This document shows positions 36,477 through 45,591 of a stretch of 64,000 nt of DNA, piece after piece. Position numbers and translations under genes: made by a program. Position 1 is the first letter of the stretch, and each line of letters begins with the position of its first letter. The notes under the pieces are model-generated. The model made no database searches, had not been told where the DNA came from, and saw nothing but the letters and a program-made list of their open reading frames with translations. This stretch comes from Paracoccaceae bacterium (GTDB lineage: Bacteria; Pseudomonadota; Alphaproteobacteria; Rhodobacterales; Rhodobacteraceae): the NCBI GenBank assembly GCA_013373325.1, contig JABXIA010000120.1, positions 1 through 64,000 of the forward strand, written 5' to 3'.

Positions 36477-38453
36477 ATGGACGTTCGAATTCAAACCGGC
36501 TGGGACAACGACCCCGCAGGGCGCATTCGAAACTTATCGCTTGCTCCGAATGCCAAGAACTCACTTTTCCCACTTTTTGAAGCTGTGATGAACTCCATTC
36601 ACGCCGTCGAAGACAGATTTGGCAAGGATAATCTCAGCAAGGGCGAAGTCACAATCGAACTGCACCGCACTGAATCTGGGGAGATGGAAGGCTTTACTAT
36701 TTCTGACAATGGAATTGGCTTTAACGAAAGCAATCTCGAGTCTTTTCGCCGAATGGACTCACGTGCCAAAGAAAAGATTGGCGGAAAAGGCGTAGGGCGC
36801 CTTGTTTGGCTCAAGGTGCTGGACGAGGTGCGTATTCAAAGTGTTTACGATGACGGGTCCATCGGTCGTTCTATTTCTTTTGATTTCAAGGTTTCCAACC
36901 CAACGGACAATCTGACCCTTGCGCCAGCGGATCAAAGCACTCCAGGCTCAATTATTCAGTTGACTCCCTACAAACGTGACTACGCTCTGCACATACCGAA
37001 GAAGGCAAGCACGATCACAAATCGGCTTTTGGCTCATTTCATAAGTTACTTCATCAATATCAGTCATCCAAAAATTACGGTCTGTGATGTTGATGCCGAG
37101 ATAGACCTGTTCGAGGCATTCTCAGAATCAGTTGAGCGCGATGCAGATTATCGGTTCACTTTATCCGCTTCTGGCGGGTCCGAAGATTTTGTCTGCCACT
37201 GTTTTCTGCTTCCCAAAGCAATCTCTGACGACGAAAGAAGCACGAACGCACTTTACCTTGGAGCAAACGGACGTGCTGTAAAACGGTTCGACATGGACGG
37301 GGTGATTGGCCTTAAGGCTATTGATAGTAAATTCGCATTCCTTGGGTATATTGAAAGTGCGGCCCTCGATGAATCTGTGAATGACACAAGAACGGACTTC
37401 TCTTTGTCAGAAGATGAGATTGAGAGCATCGTCGATCAGGCGAAAGAGCGCGTCAAGGAGTTCCTCGCCCCCGAACTCGCTGAGATTCGAGAGAAGCAGA
37501 CAGGCATTGTCAGCGCCCTCCGCATCGAGCATCCTCGTTTCCTTAGTATTCAAGGTACGGATGCTGAAGTCGCGGAAACGCTCCATTACGGCACGAACCG
37601 GAAAGAGGACATATTTGTGGAAATGTCCCGTCAGTCGCTGCGTCAATATGAACGCCGTAAGAATGCTTTCAAACGGTCAATTGAGAAGAAGTTGCCTGAC
37701 GTGGAGGCGAAGGCCAAAGAGTATGTCGCAGAACTCAAGCAAGAGTCGGTGTCGTCGCTTGCTGAATATGTCATGAAGCGCAAGTTGGTTCTCGATGTGT
37801 TCGAAGAGAGCTTGAAATTCAAGCCTAATACAGATCAAGATTCCGAGTATGAGGACGTTCTCCACGACATAATCTGCCCTCTGAAATCCACTTCCTCGGA
37901 TTTGGATTACGACGATCACAATTTATGGATCGTTGACGACCGACTGGCATTCTACTCATATTTCAACTCTGACACCCGCATGGAAAAGCAAGTGTCAGAT
38001 CCCACTCACCCAAAAGATAGGCCAGACGTCTCCATTTTCGACCTTGGCCTTGGCTTTGAAAATGAAGACAAGTCTTCCCCAATCACTATTGTAGAATTCA
38101 AGCGTCCGAAAATCGACAACTACACTTTGGAGAAAAACCCCATCACGCAAGTCCGAAAATATGTTGAAGACATGCGGAAGTCTGGTGAGGCGATCAAGTA
38201 TGACGGGACTCCCATACGCTCAATCGAAGAAACTACGCCGTTCATGTGTCACATCATCGCGGATATAACACCCAAGCTACGTGATGTCATGAAGGCTCTC
38301 GGGAACTTCCACCGAAAGGCGGGTTCAAACACATACTATTCGTGGGACGCGTCCTATTCGATTTTTATCGAGGTCTCGTCTTTCAAAGACGTTCTCGAGT
38401 CCGCTAAGTCACGCAACCGAGCATTCTTCGAACGTATCGGGATCTCAGTATAA
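36477..38453 (+). CDS. GHKL (HSP90/MORC-like) ATPase with C-terminal PD-(D/E)xK-like motif; candidate defence protein
   Basis: N-box FEAVMNSIHAVEDRF, DNGIGF, GGKGVGRLVW; C-terminal RPDVSIFDLGLGF...SPITIVEFKRPK. Confidence 0.8.
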   Translation: MDVRIQTGWDNDPAGRIRNLSLAPNAKNSLFPLFEAVMNSIHAVEDRFGKDNLSKGEVTIELHRTESGEMEGFTISDNGIGFNESNLESFRRMDSRAKEKIGGKGVGRLVWLKVLDEVRIQSVYDDGSIGRSISFDFKVSNPTDNLTLAPADQSTPGSIIQLTPYKRDYALHIPKKASTITNRLLAHFISYFINISHPKITVCDVDAEIDLFEAFSESVERDADYRFTLSASGGSEDFVCHCFLLPKAISDDERSTNALYLGANGRAVKRFDMDGVIGLKAIDSKFAFLGYIESAALDESVNDTRTDFSLSEDEIESIVDQAKERVKEFLAPELAEIREKQTGIVSALRIEHPRFLSIQGTDAEVAETLHYGTNRKEDIFVEMSRQSLRQYERRKNAFKRSIEKKLPDVEAKAKEYVAELKQESVSSLAEYVMKRKLVLDVFEESLKFKPNTDQDSEYEDVLHDIICPLKSTSSDLDYDDHNLWIVDDRLAFYSYFNSDTRMEKQVSDPTHPKDRPDVSIFDLGLGFENEDKSSPITIVEFKRPKIDNYTLEKNPITQVRKYVEDMRKSGEAIKYDGTPIRSIEETTPFMCHIIADITPKLRDVMKALGNFHRKAGSNTYYSWDASYSIFIEVSSFKDVLESAKSRNRAFFERIGISV

Positions 38454-38657
38454 TCAAGTTTGCTTCCGCGTTTCTCTGCCACTTTAACTAATACGCAGGG
38501 AACCACCACTTTCCACCCTTCCTTGCGGAACGTAGCGCCAACCCATTCCTCATAAAGAAGGGCGCACGGGTCGCTGTGACTGACCTGCAACGCAGCTTTT
38601 CTGAACCGGCCTTTTGGGACATCGTGCGGCAATGTCGGATAGCAGGAAGTCGGCGGG

Positions 38658-39638
38658 TCAGTTCCAGATGGCCTCGTACTCCCAGCCCTCCGGGAACCCG
38701 GCTGTCTGCGGACGAATTTCGTAAGGGAGGTCTTGGGTCAAGATCTTGTCGCGAAGACGGATGTGCCACCTGGTGCGCGGATAATACTGCCGCAGCATGA
38801 AGATCATGATGACGATCGCGCTGTAAATCTTTTTCGTGGGCGCATCGTCCCCCATCCTGGGCTGGCGGAGGTGGTCGAGCTGTCCAAATGTCGTTTTTGG
38901 GGGAACCCCAGGGCTGTTAACCAAGGGCTTGTTCCACGTTCGGGCGTGATGTGCGCAGCTGTTGCGGACGTCATTGAGCGCTGTGATCCATGAAGCGAAT
39001 GTCTTCATGGGGAGGTCCGGGTGAATACGCGCCGCGATTGCCATTTTGTTTTTGTCGGACAGGTGGGCGATAATGTGGGTCAGGTTGCCCCAGGTCCATG
39101 TCCCAGCCTCGATCCAAATCGGTGGAGGACCAAAGTACTTTAGTGAGAAGTGCTTCGCGAAGTCCTCTTTAGAGCTTCTGAAGTGCTGATCCAGTCCGGC
39201 TATGAAGAGCTCGAGAGGCGTGCTGCCATCTTCGCCCTTTTCGCTGAAGCGATCCTTGTATGAGCGTCTGTCGCGATGCGCATGTGGTCCCAGCTCCCCA
39301 AGGACTTCAATCATCGCGGTTCTAACCGCGATCTCGATGCGCTCAATCGCGTCCAGAAGCTCGATGCGCAAGGTTTTGTCGAAGAGATAGAAGTTGATAG
39401 CCTGATCGAAGGACGTACCCTCTTTGAACTTGTCGCATCGAACCTTCTGCTCCGTCTCGCCGTCTGGAGTTGGGATCGGGCAGAAGTCACGATAAGGATA
39501 CCCAAACGCGCTGAGTCGGTAGTATCCGATGCGGTGCAGGGAGCGCTCGGCATGGCCTCGGTCAGGGATTTCCATACCCCTCATCAACATGATGTCGATG
39601 CATTCATCGATCGACTTGTGCTGCTTGAGGTACTTCAA
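38658..39638 (-). CDS. Abi_2 (AbiD/AbiF-like) abortive infection protein with HEPN RX4H motif
   Basis: MKYLKQHKSIDECIDIMLMRGMEIPDRGHAERSLHRIGYYRLSAFGYPYRD...TALNDVRNSCAHHARTWNKPL. Confidence 0.9.
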   Translation of the reverse strand: MKYLKQHKSIDECIDIMLMRGMEIPDRGHAERSLHRIGYYRLSAFGYPYRDFCPIPTPDGETEQKVRCDKFKEGTSFDQAINFYLFDKTLRIELLDAIERIEIAVRTAMIEVLGELGPHAHRDRRSYKDRFSEKGEDGSTPLELFIAGLDQHFRSSKEDFAKHFSLKYFGPPPIWIEAGTWTWGNLTHIIAHLSDKNKMAIAARIHPDLPMKTFASWITALNDVRNSCAHHARTWNKPLVNSPGVPPKTTFGQLDHLRQPRMGDDAPTKKIYSAIVIMIFMLRQYYPRTRWHIRLRDKILTQDLPYEIRPQTAGFPEGWEYEAIWN

Positions 39639-40125
39639 TGTTGATACGGCGATGTCCAGAAATTAGAAGACCGGGCTGTAACGAGGCGACTGAGGCCAGG
39701 TCAGGGAGCACCGGTCATAAGGCAATAATGTATAATAGTGTCCGCGCTGACGATGTCAACATTGTAGACGGGGCACCGAACGGTGAGGCAACGCGGGATG
39801 TCAGTTCGGTGCGCCGAGACTTGATCATGGCTGCGCTTTGCGGCCATTGGAGCCAATTACAGCGAACTTCCGCTACCCGCCCATTACATCGAATGCTTGG
39901 ACAAGTAATCCGTATAGTCGGTAGCGGCGTCGCCAGCACATCAACCCTGGCCAGAGCCTTGCGGCCTCCCCAGCTCGGCTTCGCGTGTCGCAGGGGAGAA
40001 CGGCCCTTCGGTCCGTCGCGCATTCGGCCATGCGGCCTCACCGCGGCGTTGCGCCCGGCATCCCGGTTTGCCCGCCTCGCGAGCACGTCCCTCCCCGGTC
40101 GCTCCGCCGGATTGCGCTCTGGTCT

Positions 40126-40146
40126 GTTTTGGCCTTAGGCCAAAAC
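40126..40146. repeat. Perfect inverted repeat upstream of the mobilization operon
   Basis: GTTTTGGCC-TTA-GGCCAAAAC, 9-bp arms. Confidence 0.8.
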
Positions 40147-40186
40147 GATCCCGCCACTCCATCCGTCTCCCGCGTCCGGTCGGGCC

Positions 40187-40211
40187 GTTTGCCTGCTCGG
40201 GTCGGGCAAAC
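40187..40211. repeat. Inverted repeat upstream of the mobilization operon
   Basis: GTTTGCC-N11-GGCAAAC, 7-bp arms. Confidence 0.65.
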
Positions 40212-40498
40212 CTACCGTCAAAACACACACACATGAGCGCGGAAGCATATCCTCCGGATGGCCCCCAAATCAGCCCGCGTCAAGGATCGCAAAACTTTTC
40301 GGCGAGGGCGGAGCCGGTGGCGCGGGGCGGTCCCGTGCGCAAGCGCGCGCAAGTGTCGGGTGCCGCGCGCGGAAAACTTTTGCGCCCGGCAAGCCGGCGG
40401 CTACGCCGTCCCTGACCCGGGCAGATTCGGAAACCAGGCATTCGGCCATGCCCCCACACTCACGTGGTGGCCTTGGAACCGAACACTGGAGACCAGAC

Positions 40499-41428
40499 AT
40501 GGCTTACGACACTGCAAACACCTACGAGACCATCGAACTTTTCGGACTGACTGAAAAGGACGCGCAGCTGCCGATCCCGGAGGATCACGTTCTGACCGAC
40601 CACATCGTCCGCGAGAGCTTCGAGGCTTTGCTCGGCCAGCTGCGCGGGACCGGGCTTGAAGCAGAAATCGAACCGCTGGCCCATGGGCTCGCGACGATCC
40701 TGCAGCGCCGCAAGGTGGCACTCGGCAAGGAGGTCGACCGCACCGCCGACAAGATCGGCGCGCTGGCAAAATCCCACGACGGATCGGAAATCGCCGAGAC
40801 CGCGCTCGAAGAGGCGCAGGCGCGCTTTGTGCAACTGCGCGAGATTGTGAGCGCCATCGAGGTGATGAGCGAGGCGGCGGCGGAATGCTACGAGATCGAG
40901 ACGGGCCACGCCTACATCCCGGCAGCCGGATCGCGCGCAAGCGTCCGGGCGAAAGAGACCGGGGCGGTCTTCGAGGCGCGGCAGCTGCTGGAGCAGCACG
41001 ACCGCGAGACTGCCGAGAAGTCGAAAGTCGAGGGGGTGCCCCTGATCGTCTCAGGCGCCACCGACTGGACCGATGTTGATGTGATCTTCAACACGCTCGA
41101 CAAGGTTCGCGAACGGATCAAGCAGAACCGCAACCAGGAGATCTTCCTCTGCCACAAGGGTGGCAAGCACGGGGCGGAGATGATTGCGGCCCGGTGGGCC
41201 CGGGCACGCGGGGTCGCGCAGGCGCGCTTCGATCCGCGCTGGTCCGCGCACGGGCGGGCGGCACCGTTCAAGTGCAACGACGAAATGCTGGACGACAAGT
41301 TCGCGGCGACGGGGGTTGTACTCTTCGGCGGCAACGGGGTCGCGCTGAACCTCGGGCAGAAGGCGGAAGCGAAAGGTCTGACGGTCATGCGGGTTGCGGA
41401 CCCGGCGAAGAAGGCTGCGCAGGATTGA
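40499..41428 (+). CDS. DUF2493 (YspA/SLOG-type) protein
   Basis: IVSGATDWTDVDVIFNTLDKVRERI...IFLCHKGGKHGAEMIAARWARARGVAQARFDPRWSAHGRAAPFKCNDEML. Confidence 0.85.
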   Translation: MAYDTANTYETIELFGLTEKDAQLPIPEDHVLTDHIVRESFEALLGQLRGTGLEAEIEPLAHGLATILQRRKVALGKEVDRTADKIGALAKSHDGSEIAETALEEAQARFVQLREIVSAIEVMSEAAAECYEIETGHAYIPAAGSRASVRAKETGAVFEARQLLEQHDRETAEKSKVEGVPLIVSGATDWTDVDVIFNTLDKVRERIKQNRNQEIFLCHKGGKHGAEMIAARWARARGVAQARFDPRWSAHGRAAPFKCNDEMLDDKFAATGVVLFGGNGVALNLGQKAEAKGLTVMRVADPAKKAAQD

Positions 41429-41435
41429 AGAGAGG

Positions 41436-41459
41436 GGGTCGCGCTTGGCGCGGCCCTTT
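41436..41459 (+). terminator. Terminator hairpin after the DUF2493 gene
   Basis: GGGTCGCGC-TTG-GCGCGGCCC-TTT. Confidence 0.65.
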
Positions 41460-41966
41460 CGTCATGTCTCATGGCGCGTGCGGTCGGTCACGCGTGATCG
41501 GTAGTCTGCGGCGGCCAGCAGCGTTATCCCTCTACCCGGTCCGTCAGAGTGCGGCCCATCCGCATCGGTACGGGCTGGGGATGGTACGCACCTCACGCAC
41601 ATCGAAAGCAGCGCAATACGCGAGGGGTCGAGACGTCGCATATGAGGCTGAACACCTGCACGTCCCTCGGGGCGTGTTTCGGAACATCGCATCCACGCGG
41701 GCGGGCTCCGTCAGCACCCCGGCCAGGATCGGCGGGACGCGGACGCGGATGGTGGCGGCTGCGTGTTGGCAAGGGTCATCCGGATCACTCCTTTTTGCTC
41801 ATAGATGTGGATCGCACGGGGTCGGCCCAATCGTGCCCTCAGCTCACGCTTCGGCAAGCACAAATACGGCTTCCACGGCTGGCCGCGGACCCTCCGCATT
41901 TGCGCTTGCGACCGGACCTGTTGCCCCCGTGCTGGGTGATCCCCATCGCAACAAGGAGTAACCCAA

Positions 41967-42173
41967 ATGACCAACCACTACGTCGCCACCGTCCCCGTCA
42001 AGTTCACCGATACCGATGGCCAGGAGCGCACCCGTTTTCAGCGCGTGGGTGCGATGTTTCGCAACACCCGCAACGGGGATGGAACGGAGTTCTTCAGCCT
42101 CAAGCTCGACTTCCCGGTCGCGGTCTCGGAGCTGGTGATGTTCCCACCGAGCGCGAAAGATCCCCAGGACTAA
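41967..42173 (+). CDS. Small conserved-looking hypothetical protein
   Basis: MTNHYVATVPVKFTDTDGQERTRFQRVGAMFRNTRNGDGTEFFSLKLDFPVAVSELVMFPPSAKDPQD; preceded by AAGGAG. Confidence 0.7.
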   Translation: MTNHYVATVPVKFTDTDGQERTRFQRVGAMFRNTRNGDGTEFFSLKLDFPVAVSELVMFPPSAKDPQD

Positions 42174-42189
42174 ATCCTCTGACGAGGAT

Positions 42190-42386
42190 GGGCCGCCCCA
42201 GGACGATCTTGGGGCGGCCCGATCCCTGTTCCAGGGATGCCGGTCCCTGCGCGTTCAACGGACGCACTCCGCCCGGAATGATCAGGCCGCGACAGACCGG
42301 CCAGTCAGCCTCAAGGGGGCCATCCACAAAAACCTATCGGCCAGGGCCTCCCGGTTTTTGCGGCAGAGATTTGGGGATCCAAATCT
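42190..42386. repeat. Cluster of three perfect hairpins upstream of mobC/relaxase (candidate oriT or attenuator region)
   Basis: GGGCCGCCCCA/TGGGGCGGCCC (42190..42220), ATCCCTG/CAGGGAT (42222..42238), AGATTTGG/CCAAATCT (42367..42386). Confidence 0.6.
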
Positions 42387-42689
42387 GGCCCTCCTTGACC
42401 CTGCCTGTCCGCCCTGTCGGTGGGGTTTGCGCCCGCCCGCGGTTCCGTCCGAACACATGCGTGTTCGGCCAGAGCCTCGGGCGGGGCTGGCGGACGGGAC
42501 CCCTGGGACAGGTGTCGCTTGGAGGTGAGGGCGGCAGAGCCGCGTCCCTGCGGGCCGCGGCGTGAAGCGGACACCAAGGCTGCCTGAGCCTGGATGCGAC
42601 GTAAGTATATAATTGACAGCTTGGTATAATATCGTAAGGTAGGGGCAGCCTTGGTGGAAGGTGGCAGGAAATAGGGGGTCTTTCTTCGC

Positions 42690-43271
42690 ATGTCGCGCTC
42701 AAAACGTCTCACAGATGCGGACCGCATGGAGATCGTTCGCGAAGCTGCGGAAGGCGTTTCCACTTCAGTGCTGGCGGAACGGTTTGGCGTTTCGGTGCGG
42801 GCGATCCAGTACACGCTCAAAGCCGATGCCGAGCGCCAGACGGATGCCGCAATTCCGGTCTCAGCGGTCAGTGTGAAGGTCACGGCTGCGGAGCTTGAGG
42901 CGCTCGACGCGGTGCTGGCGAAGGCGGGGATCGAAAGCCGGGCCGAGGGGCTGCGGCGGCTCATTCAGGCGGCAGGCGGGGTGTTCGTTCCGGACGCGCA
43001 GATGGCAGCTGAGATGGCGCGCTACCGCGCCTCGCTGCACGAGGTCGGCAATGGGGTCGCGCAGATCGCCAAACAGATGACGCAGGCCAATCGGCAAGGG
43101 CAGGGGGCCGGCTCGGAGTTCACCGAATTGCGCCTCGCACAGATGCGCGGGCTGGCGCGGTTCATCCTGGATTCCGCTGACGAGATCGACCTGCTCCTGC
43201 GCCGCCGTCGGGATGCGATGCAGCTGCAGGCCACGGCCGCGCTGAGGGAGTTTGCGCATGCAGCTGAATGA
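42690..43271 (+). CDS. MobC-like relaxosome accessory protein with HTH
   Basis: HTH VLAERFGVSVRAIQYTL; MobC-like RASLHEVGNGVAQIAKQMTQANRQG; overlaps the relaxase gene. Confidence 0.75.
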   Translation: MSRSKRLTDADRMEIVREAAEGVSTSVLAERFGVSVRAIQYTLKADAERQTDAAIPVSAVSVKVTAAELEALDAVLAKAGIESRAEGLRRLIQAAGGVFVPDAQMAAEMARYRASLHEVGNGVAQIAKQMTQANRQGQGAGSEFTELRLAQMRGLARFILDSADEIDLLLRRRRDAMQLQATAALREFAHAAE

Positions 43272-45591
43272 TGCCGTCCATGCCGTCACGGGCGAGGTGT
43301 TTCGGGATGGCTGGAGCCGCGTCCGGGGCTCAATGCAGGGGCTGCACGTGGCCAAGCAGACCCAGCTTGTGCGCGCGGCAGCAGGCCACCGGCCAGCGGT
43401 CTTCAAGGCGATCCGGGGCGGGGGAACGCATACCAAATCGCAGCTCGCAAACCAGCTCGATTACCTCACCACCAAGTCCACCCATATCGTGGACAGTAGC
43501 GGGTTCTTGGATGGCAAGACGAAGCTCGAGGCGGGTGACATCAAGGATCTGACCGAGCGCTTTGCCAAGCGGTGGGATGCGGGCTTCAAGCCCAAGCTTG
43601 GGCAGACCACCCACATGCTCATGTCCTTCCCCATCGGCACGCGCGGGGAGGATGTGCGCGACATCGCGACGGATGTGGCCGAGCGGTTCTTCCAGACCGA
43701 CGCGGGGCATTTCGACTACATCATCGCGGTGCATGAGGACCGCGATCACCCGCATGCGCATTTGGTGCTGAACCGCCGCTCGCAGGAAGGCGAGTTCTTC
43801 TTTCTGGGGCGCAACCACCGCTTCAACTATGACGACTTCCGCCTCGCCATGGTCGAGGAGGCCGAGAAGTATGGTGTACGGCTGGAGGCCACGCGGCGGG
43901 TGGATCGCGGCGTCGTGCATTACCCAGCCCGCACCAGCGAGGTTTACGCCGCGAAAGACGAGGGCCGCGCGCCCCGCGAGCGCGAACGCGTGGGGGCCGA
44001 CTTGACCCGGACGCTGGCGGAGATCGCCAACACCAGAACCGTCTACCATTCGCTTGCCGCGGAGGCTTCGCGTGAAGCCCGCGAGGATATTGCCGCGGCA
44101 CTCTTCCGCGCGGGCGAGGTGCTGGCGCATGGCGGGCAGGTGGACCGAACAGGAGATGTGTATATGGCCGAGGATCAAAGCTTCGAGGATCTCAGAAGCC
44201 TCTATGCGGAAAAGCTCGCGCGGGTGCAGGGCATGATCGCCGAGAAGTCTGACGCGGAACGTCCCGTGCTGGAAAAACGCCTCATCGAGATCCAGACGCA
44301 GGTCCAGCACATGCAGCCTCTCGGTTTGCGATCGAGCACGCTGTCTGAGGTGCCGTCGGAGGGCGGGGTCTACTCAGAGGCGAATATCGACACCAACCAG
44401 CTAGAACGTCTTGCCGAGCCAGGCCTGCGCTCACGGATCGACGCGGCCCTGCGCGGCACGGGGATCAGCACATCCGAAGTGGTGGCCCGGATCGAGACCG
44501 GGGCCTCGAGCGCCGCGCTGGAGCATCAATGGATCGCAGATGATCTCTCCAAGGTGGCCGAGGCGCGCGATCTGAACCTCGAACGCCGCGCCGATCTGGA
44601 ACAGGCGCGCGACATTCTCAACGATGTGCATGTCACGCTCGGCACGCTCTTGGAACGGGAGAACGTGCTGCGCCGGGATGGCGTCATGGAAGCGGAACCG
44701 GTCAGCGAGCGGTTCCATTATCACCGGGACGCGGTGCGGGCGATGGAAGGGACAATCCGTCAGGAGATGCGCGCAGACGGCCTGACAGCGCAGCAGATCG
44801 AGGACCGGGATTGGGAGGTTGTATCGCGAGCGGAGCGCCGGATCGAGACGGAGCAGCGCGCGTATCTCGAAGCACACCCGGACCTGCTCGCACGCCCCGG
44901 CGATGTGATCGACCGGTCTGAACCCTACAGGGAGACCATCACCGATGCGGCCCGCGCCAGCGAGATCACCCGCGAGGTCGACCGGATCATGGAGGGACGC
45001 GACGTCCGCACGCCCGTTGCATATGCTGTCACGGATGACTTGCGCGCGCGCTATCCGGACATGCCGTCCCATCTCGCCCGTGGGCTCGGCGCGACCTATG
45101 CGGCCGTCGTCGAGATACGCGACACGGAGGTCATCAATCAGGTCCGCCGCGAAACCGAGATGCGCGAGGGGCTTGGGGTTGGCACGCGCGACGCACTCCT
45201 CGCAGCCCGCGGTGAAACTGCGCCGCAGTCTGACCGTACCGACCGCCTCGCAGACGAGATTGCGCGTGTTCTGGACCATGAGCGGGCGGGGGAGTTGTCC
45301 GCGCCTTTCGAGACCGAGGCGGAGCGGGACGCTTTCCGAACCGAGATCGCGCGGGTGCTGGATGACCGTCAACTTGAGCGGCTCACATCCGGCGATGCCG
45401 ATGCGCTGGACAAGGTTCTCGAGGACCGCCTCGACCGGCTCTATGTCGCCAAGGTCTACCTGCAATCCGATGCCGCGACGGCCAACACGGAGGCCCTGCG
45501 CCAGGTGGTCGATGATCTTGCCGACACCGAATATGAAAAACACCGCGCCACAGACGTGGATGGCGAGACCGAGCGGGGACAGGTCCATTGA
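43258..45591 (+). CDS. VirD2-type relaxase
   Basis: HxDxxHPHxH-type motif in YIIAVHEDRDHPHAHLVLNRRSQEGEFFFLGRNHRFNYDDFRLAMVEEAEKYGV. Confidence 0.9.
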   Translation: MQLNDAVHAVTGEVFRDGWSRVRGSMQGLHVAKQTQLVRAAAGHRPAVFKAIRGGGTHTKSQLANQLDYLTTKSTHIVDSSGFLDGKTKLEAGDIKDLTERFAKRWDAGFKPKLGQTTHMLMSFPIGTRGEDVRDIATDVAERFFQTDAGHFDYIIAVHEDRDHPHAHLVLNRRSQEGEFFFLGRNHRFNYDDFRLAMVEEAEKYGVRLEATRRVDRGVVHYPARTSEVYAAKDEGRAPRERERVGADLTRTLAEIANTRTVYHSLAAEASREAREDIAAALFRAGEVLAHGGQVDRTGDVYMAEDQSFEDLRSLYAEKLARVQGMIAEKSDAERPVLEKRLIEIQTQVQHMQPLGLRSSTLSEVPSEGGVYSEANIDTNQLERLAEPGLRSRIDAALRGTGISTSEVVARIETGASSAALEHQWIADDLSKVAEARDLNLERRADLEQARDILNDVHVTLGTLLERENVLRRDGVMEAEPVSERFHYHRDAVRAMEGTIRQEMRADGLTAQQIEDRDWEVVSRAERRIETEQRAYLEAHPDLLARPGDVIDRSEPYRETITDAARASEITREVDRIMEGRDVRTPVAYAVTDDLRARYPDMPSHLARGLGATYAAVVEIRDTEVINQVRRETEMREGLGVGTRDALLAARGETAPQSDRTDRLADEIARVLDHERAGELSAPFETEAERDAFRTEIARVLDDRQLERLTSGDADALDKVLEDRLDRLYVAKVYLQSDAATANTEALRQVVDDLADTEYEKHRATDVDGETERGQVH

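Noticed and set aside
38354-38632. 92-aa minus-strand ORF between the GHKL and Abi genes
   Set aside because: Partly antisense to the GHKL gene and without a recognisable domain; could be a decayed remnant but cannot be supported.
39638-40440. Plus- and minus-strand ORFs of 75-166 aa in the GC-rich intergenic region
   Set aside because: Overlap each other on both strands, Arg/Pro-rich, no domain or plausible start context; treated as non-coding.
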